This document shows, piece after piece, positions 5,953-8,164 of a stretch of 8,164 nucleotides of DNA. The notes below the pieces were generated by a model that saw only the letters and a list, made by a program, of their open reading frames with translations, was not told the DNA's origin and did no database searches. Source of the DNA: Gammaproteobacteria bacterium. Lineage in GTDB: Bacteria > Pseudomonadota > Gammaproteobacteria > UBA9214. Each line of letters begins with the position of its first letter. The first letter of the stretch is position 1. The translations under genes and the position numbers were made by a program. The stretch is taken from positions 1-8,164 of the forward strand of contig JAUVNM010000065.1 in NCBI GenBank assembly GCA_030599705.1. Direction: 5' to 3'.

Positions 5953-7122
5953 ATGCATGAAGACTCGCTAATATTCTCGATATTCCTGATTTTCACGGGC
6001 GCTGCTCTCTTTGCCAGTATCGCCCTGTATGCCCGCCAGTCTTTGCTGGTTGCCTATATCCTGCTGGGCGGGATTGCCGGCCCCTGGGGCCTCAAACTGG
6101 TAACCGAAGCGGCCGTGATCCAGCAAATCGGTCACATCGGAATTATATTCCTGTTATTCCTGCTGGGCCTGAACCTGCACCCATGGCAACTTGTACGGAT
6201 GTTGCGCGAGGCCGTGGTGGTTACCGCTGTAAGTTCGCTGGCATTCGCTGTCATAGGTGCGCTGGTCGGCTGGATCTTTGGCTTTAACCTGTTCGAGAGC
6301 CTGATAATCGGTGCTGCCATGATGTTCTCCAGCACCATTATTGGACTCAAACTGCTGCCGACCACGGCCCTGCATCACCGCCATGTCGGCCAGGTCATGA
6401 TCAGCATTCTCCTGCTGCAGGATATTATTGCGATTGCCATACTGTTGCTGCTGGAAGGCGTGTCGCAGGCCGGGATGGAATGGCAACAACTGGGGAAACT
6501 CGCTGTTGCAGTTCCGTCCCTTGTGCTGGTCTCCTTTCTGTTTGAACGCTACGTTCTGGTACGTTTGATGCGCCGTTTTGACACCATCCAGGAATATATC
6601 TTCCTGACTTCTATTGGCTGGTGCCTGGGCATGGCACAACTTGCAGTACTGCTGGGACTGTCTTACGAGATCGGCGCCTTCATCGCCGGCGTTTCTCTGG
6701 CCACCAATCCGATTGCCCGGTTTATCGCTGAAAGCTTCAAGCCGTTACGTGATTTTTTCCTGATCATGTTTTTCTTTTCACTCGGCGCCAGTTTCGACCT
6801 GCCGATGCTGCCGGATGTAATAATCCCCGGGGTCATACTTGCAGCGCTGCTGCTGGTATCCAAGCCAGTGTTCTTTTCCCGGTTGCTTGGCAGGTCCGGC
6901 GAAACCAGAAGCCTGTCAAACGAAGTCGGTGTACGCCTTGGACAGACCAGCGAATTCTCGTTGATGATTGCCGTACTCGCACTGAATGCAGGCGCCATAG
7001 GCCTGCAGGCATCCTACCTGATCCAGACGACGACGCTGATCACATTTATTGTCTCTGCCTACCTGATCATGCTGCGCTACCCGACACCGATTGCCGTGAA
7101 TGACCGGCTGCGAAAGGATTAG
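5953..7122 (+). CDS. Kef-type (CPA2) cation:proton antiporter membrane subunit
   Basis: This 389-residue, highly hydrophobic protein has about 12 predicted membrane segments covering nearly its whole length, as in the Na+/H+ exchanger domain of KefB/KefC proteins. Recognisable family segments are LLVAYILLGGIAGPWGL (31-47), FLLFLLGLNLHPWQL (66-80), FSSTIIGLKLLPT (125-137) and the ion-binding-site region LLLQDIIAIAIL (153-164) with Gln156-Asp157. It also has YEIGAFIAGVSLA and FFFSLGASFDL further on. It lacks the C-terminal TrkA-N/RCK domain of KefB and KefC, so regulation by glutathione adducts or nucleotides through that domain is not expected. It probably exchanges K+ or Na+ for protons across the inner membrane, but the ion cannot be decided from sequence. 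It appears to be a single-gene unit, with its own promoter and a hairpin downstream. Confidence 0.92.
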   Translation: MHEDSLIFSIFLIFTGAALFASIALYARQSLLVAYILLGGIAGPWGLKLVTEAAVIQQIGHIGIIFLLFLLGLNLHPWQLVRMLREAVVVTAVSSLAFAVIGALVGWIFGFNLFESLIIGAAMMFSSTIIGLKLLPTTALHHRHVGQVMISILLLQDIIAIAILLLLEGVSQAGMEWQQLGKLAVAVPSLVLVSFLFERYVLVRLMRRFDTIQEYIFLTSIGWCLGMAQLAVLLGLSYEIGAFIAGVSLATNPIARFIAESFKPLRDFFLIMFFFSLGASFDLPMLPDVIIPGVILAALLLVSKPVFFSRLLGRSGETRSLSNEVGVRLGQTSEFSLMIAVLALNAGAIGLQASYLIQTTTLITFIVSAYLIMLRYPTPIAVNDRLRKD

Positions 7123-7145
7123 AAACCCGGGACGGCCCCGGGCTT
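7123..7145. terminator. Hairpin between convergent genes, possible bidirectional terminator
   Basis: CCCGGG (7126-7131) and CCCGGG (7137-7142) pair around ACGGC, just after the antiporter stop (7120-7122) and 20 bp past the end of the minus-strand small ORF. On the minus strand the stem is followed by TTTCT; on the plus strand there is only CTTA. The stem is strong but the U-tract is poor, so termination efficiency is uncertain. Confidence 0.45.
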
Positions 7146-7164
7146 ACAGCAGCAACTCGAAGGC

Positions 7165-7338
7165 TCAGCTTTTTCGGAAGGTACTCCGTGTCAGCGGATG
7201 GACATAAATCGTTTCGAGTGGAACCCATTCGACGACAATATTGTTAAGCCGGCGGTCCGGGCTGTTTCGACGATTCTGGGCCAACTCCCGCATGGTGATG
7301 CTGGTTCGCCTGTCCTTTATTTTTCTGCGCTCTGTCAT
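7165..7338 (-). CDS. Small basic hypothetical protein, 57 residues
   Basis: A 57-codon minus-strand frame begins MTERRKIKDRRTSITMREL and continues through PDRRLNNIVVEWVPLETIY to VHPLTRSTFRKS and TGA. It looks like a real protein. It has an Arg/Lys-rich start of a kind I recall from small proteobacterial proteins beginning MxERRxxxDRR, a central VVEWVPLE segment and balanced composition, and it ends just before a convergent hairpin. There is no transmembrane segment. A weak AGGAT sits too close to ATG 7338 for a good ribosome binding site; an internal ATG (residue 16) is the alternative start. I cannot assign a function. A longer plus-strand frame over the same DNA is judged spurious. Confidence 0.5.
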   Translation of the reverse strand: MTERRKIKDRRTSITMRELAQNRRNSPDRRLNNIVVEWVPLETIYVHPLTRSTFRKS

Positions 7339-7483
7339 ATCCTGGCACTTGCTATAGTGCTTCTGTTGATTGGTAGTTTGTACCTGCCCTGGTCATTGTG
7401 TCTATTGCACCAAGGTCGTACCTGCGGGAATGATGCAGAAATCGGCTATCTGCGTTACATTGCATATAAAGAGGCATTCCCCA

Positions 7484-7771
7484 ATGGCGACCCTGAGTAT
7501 ACGCATACCCGAAGAGATCGGTGAGCAGCTGGAAAAATTGGCAGAATCTATCGGCCTGACCCGTTCATTCCTGGCCCTCGACGCCCTGCGCCGCTACCTC
7601 GCCCAGGAGGAATGGCAAGCGCGGGCGCTGCGAACCGCTGTAGAAAGAGCAGACAGAGGAACGGCAAAATATGCAAGCCATGATGCCGTCGACCACTGGC
7701 TGGCTGGGGTACTGATGAGGAAGGAGATGCGCCAGAATGCAAATAAGATGGCAGGACGACGCCATCAATGA
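7484..7771 (+). pseudogene. Ribbon-helix-helix (CopG/ParD-like) antitoxin with frameshifted C-terminus
   Basis: The ATG at 7484 follows a good Shine-Dalgarno (AGAGG, 7470-7474). The first 74 residues form a ribbon-helix-helix protein (TLSIRIPEEIGEQLEKLAE, then SFLALDALRRYLA and EEWQARALRTAVERAD, DAVDHWLA) of the kind that binds its own promoter and neutralises a ParE/RelE toxin. After Ala74 the present frame runs into MRKEMRQNANKMAGRRHQ. The other frame from 7705 reads WGTDEEGDAPECK and stops at TAA 7744-7746, exactly the tail such antitoxins usually have. This points to a 1-base deletion (or equivalent) near 7703-7708 that replaced the last 13 residues. The original stop would have overlapped the toxin ATG (7737) by 10 bases. 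The DNA-binding part is intact, so the protein might still autorepress. Confidence 0.8.
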
Positions 7772-8040
7772 TTTGATTCAAATCCGGCGCTTCATCGCCG
7801 TGGACGACCCATCGGCCGCTGCCAGCGGTTGCTGATCGCATCCGTAATGCTGTCCCCGAACTCGCCTGTCAACCTGGCATGGGCAGACCCGGACGAATAC
7901 CCGGAACCCGCGAAAGAGTGCTGGTCGATGTTCCCTGCATCATTGCCTATCGCGTGGAGGAAGGCAGTGTTGTGATCCTTAGAGTTCTCCATACCTCCAG
8001 GAAGTGGCCTGGCATTTATTCAGAAAAATCAGAGAGTTAA
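7737..8040 (+). pseudogene. ParE/RelE-family toxin gene disrupted by a frameshift
   Basis: ATG 7737 has a strong Shine-Dalgarno (AAGGAGA, 7721-7727). The frame reads MQIRWQDDAINDLIQIRRF, IAVDDPSAAAS and then stops at TGA 7833-7835 after 32 codons. Skipping one base near 7827 continues VADRIRNAVPELACQPGMG, RPGRIPGTRERVLVDVPCII and AYRVEEGSVVILRVLHTSRK, WP, ending at TAA 8038-8040. Together the two parts make about 100 residues, the normal ParE length, with its usual GMGRPGR, ERVLVDVP, IAYRV and ILRVLHTSRKWP segments. One extra base near 7827 explains the break; it lies beside a small inverted repeat (CCGCT 7816-7820, AGCGG 7824-7828), where slippage is plausible. ParE toxins usually inhibit DNA gyrase; this copy should be inactive. 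Confidence 0.85.
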
Positions 8041-8111
8041 AAATCCCCATGCTTTTAGAAAACCACGAGGCTTTTAATCTTATTATTATTCAATGTATTA
8101 CAGCTTAATTA

Positions 8112-8164
8112 TGGCGTCCCCAAGGGGATTCGCACCCCTGTTGCCGTGATGAAAACCCGGTGTC
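8112..8164 (-). tRNA. 3' part of a tRNA-Glu(UUC)-like gene, imperfect and cut by the window edge
   Basis: Read on the minus strand, the last 53 bases match the 3' part of bacterial tRNA-Glu. They begin GACACCGGG, then the anticodon loop TTTTCAT (anticodon UUC), and end in the T-arm and the acceptor strand TGGGGAC, G, CCA. The 5' part lies outside. Two features are abnormal. The T-loop reads TGCGAAT instead of TTCGAAT, so the near-universal U55 is a G. The anticodon stem CCGGG/CACGG has a G-A mismatch where the usual sequence has a G-C pair. This suggests a tRNA pseudogene or an attachment-site copy rather than a working gene. The AT-rich 71 bp before it (8041-8111) hold no gene. Confidence 0.75.

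Noticed and set aside
7343..7360. TGGCAC followed by TTGCT, resembling a sigma54 promoter
   Set aside because: The two elements are directly joined; the -24/-12 spacing of a sigma54 promoter needs about five bases between them.
7198..7524. Plus-strand 108-codon frame with one hydrophobic segment
   Set aside because: It covers the more protein-like 57-codon minus-strand frame, runs 41 bases into the antitoxin gene, has no nearby ribosome binding site and resembles no family I know.
8051..8080. Possible terminator in the AT-rich stretch (AAAACC, ACGA, GG, CTTTT)
   Set aside because: Only two GC pairs form the stem and the arms are unequal; the short repeated GCTTTTA around it is too brief to mean much.

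Overview
The window comes from a Gram-negative proteobacterium, most likely a gammaproteobacterium of moderate GC content. The evidence is a lipoprotein-sorting (Lol) transporter, a TolC-type outer-membrane channel, periplasmic and secreted proteins, and a tRNA-Glu copy with encoded CCA. No gene identifies the genus.

Layout. (1) At 1-1438, minus strand: a Lol operon, lolC followed by the 5' part of lolD, which leaves the window on the left. (2) At 1453-5386: what looks like a decayed LapA/LapG-type giant-adhesin and type I secretion locus. From left to right it holds the C-terminal secretion-signal remnant of a large adhesin (minus), a response regulator cut off before its DNA-binding domain (minus), an apparently intact LapG-type periplasmic cysteine protease (plus), a 3' fragment of a LapC/HlyD membrane-fusion protein with a stop and a frameshift (plus), a complete LuxR-type regulator with a degenerate receiver (plus), and a complete TolC-family outer-membrane protein (plus). 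The ABC transporter, most of the fusion protein and nearly all of the adhesin are missing. (3) At 5433-5858: a small exported protein of the COG3650 type. (4) At 5953-7122: a Kef/CPA2-type cation:proton antiporter membrane subunit. A perfect 10+10 bp palindrome sits over its predicted -10 element, right against the start codon. (5) At 7123-7145: a hairpin between convergent genes, then a 57-codon minus-strand ORF (7165-7338). (6) At 7484-8040: a ParD/ParE-like toxin-antitoxin pair in which both genes carry a frameshift. (7) At 8112-8164: the 3' part of a tRNA-Glu(UUC)-like gene, minus strand, cut by the window edge and carrying substitutions at positions normally conserved.

How the genes fit together. 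In LapA systems the adhesin is exported by LapB (ABC), LapC (fusion protein) and LapE (TolC-like), and LapG cuts it from the surface when LapD releases the protease. Here the protease, outer-membrane channel and a regulator survive beside scars of the adhesin and fusion protein. This suggests loss of the adhesin system by deletion, with the remaining genes either still decaying or retained for other clients. The broken toxin-antitoxin pair and the imperfect tRNA copy at the right end also suggest a region of past gene gain and loss.

Stretches without genes: 2193-2366 holds a likely promoter and a dyad; 5859-5952 holds the antiporter promoter and palindrome; 7339-7483 is the divergent upstream region of the 57-codon ORF and the antitoxin, with no convincing promoter; 8041-8111 is AT-rich and shows nothing I can name.
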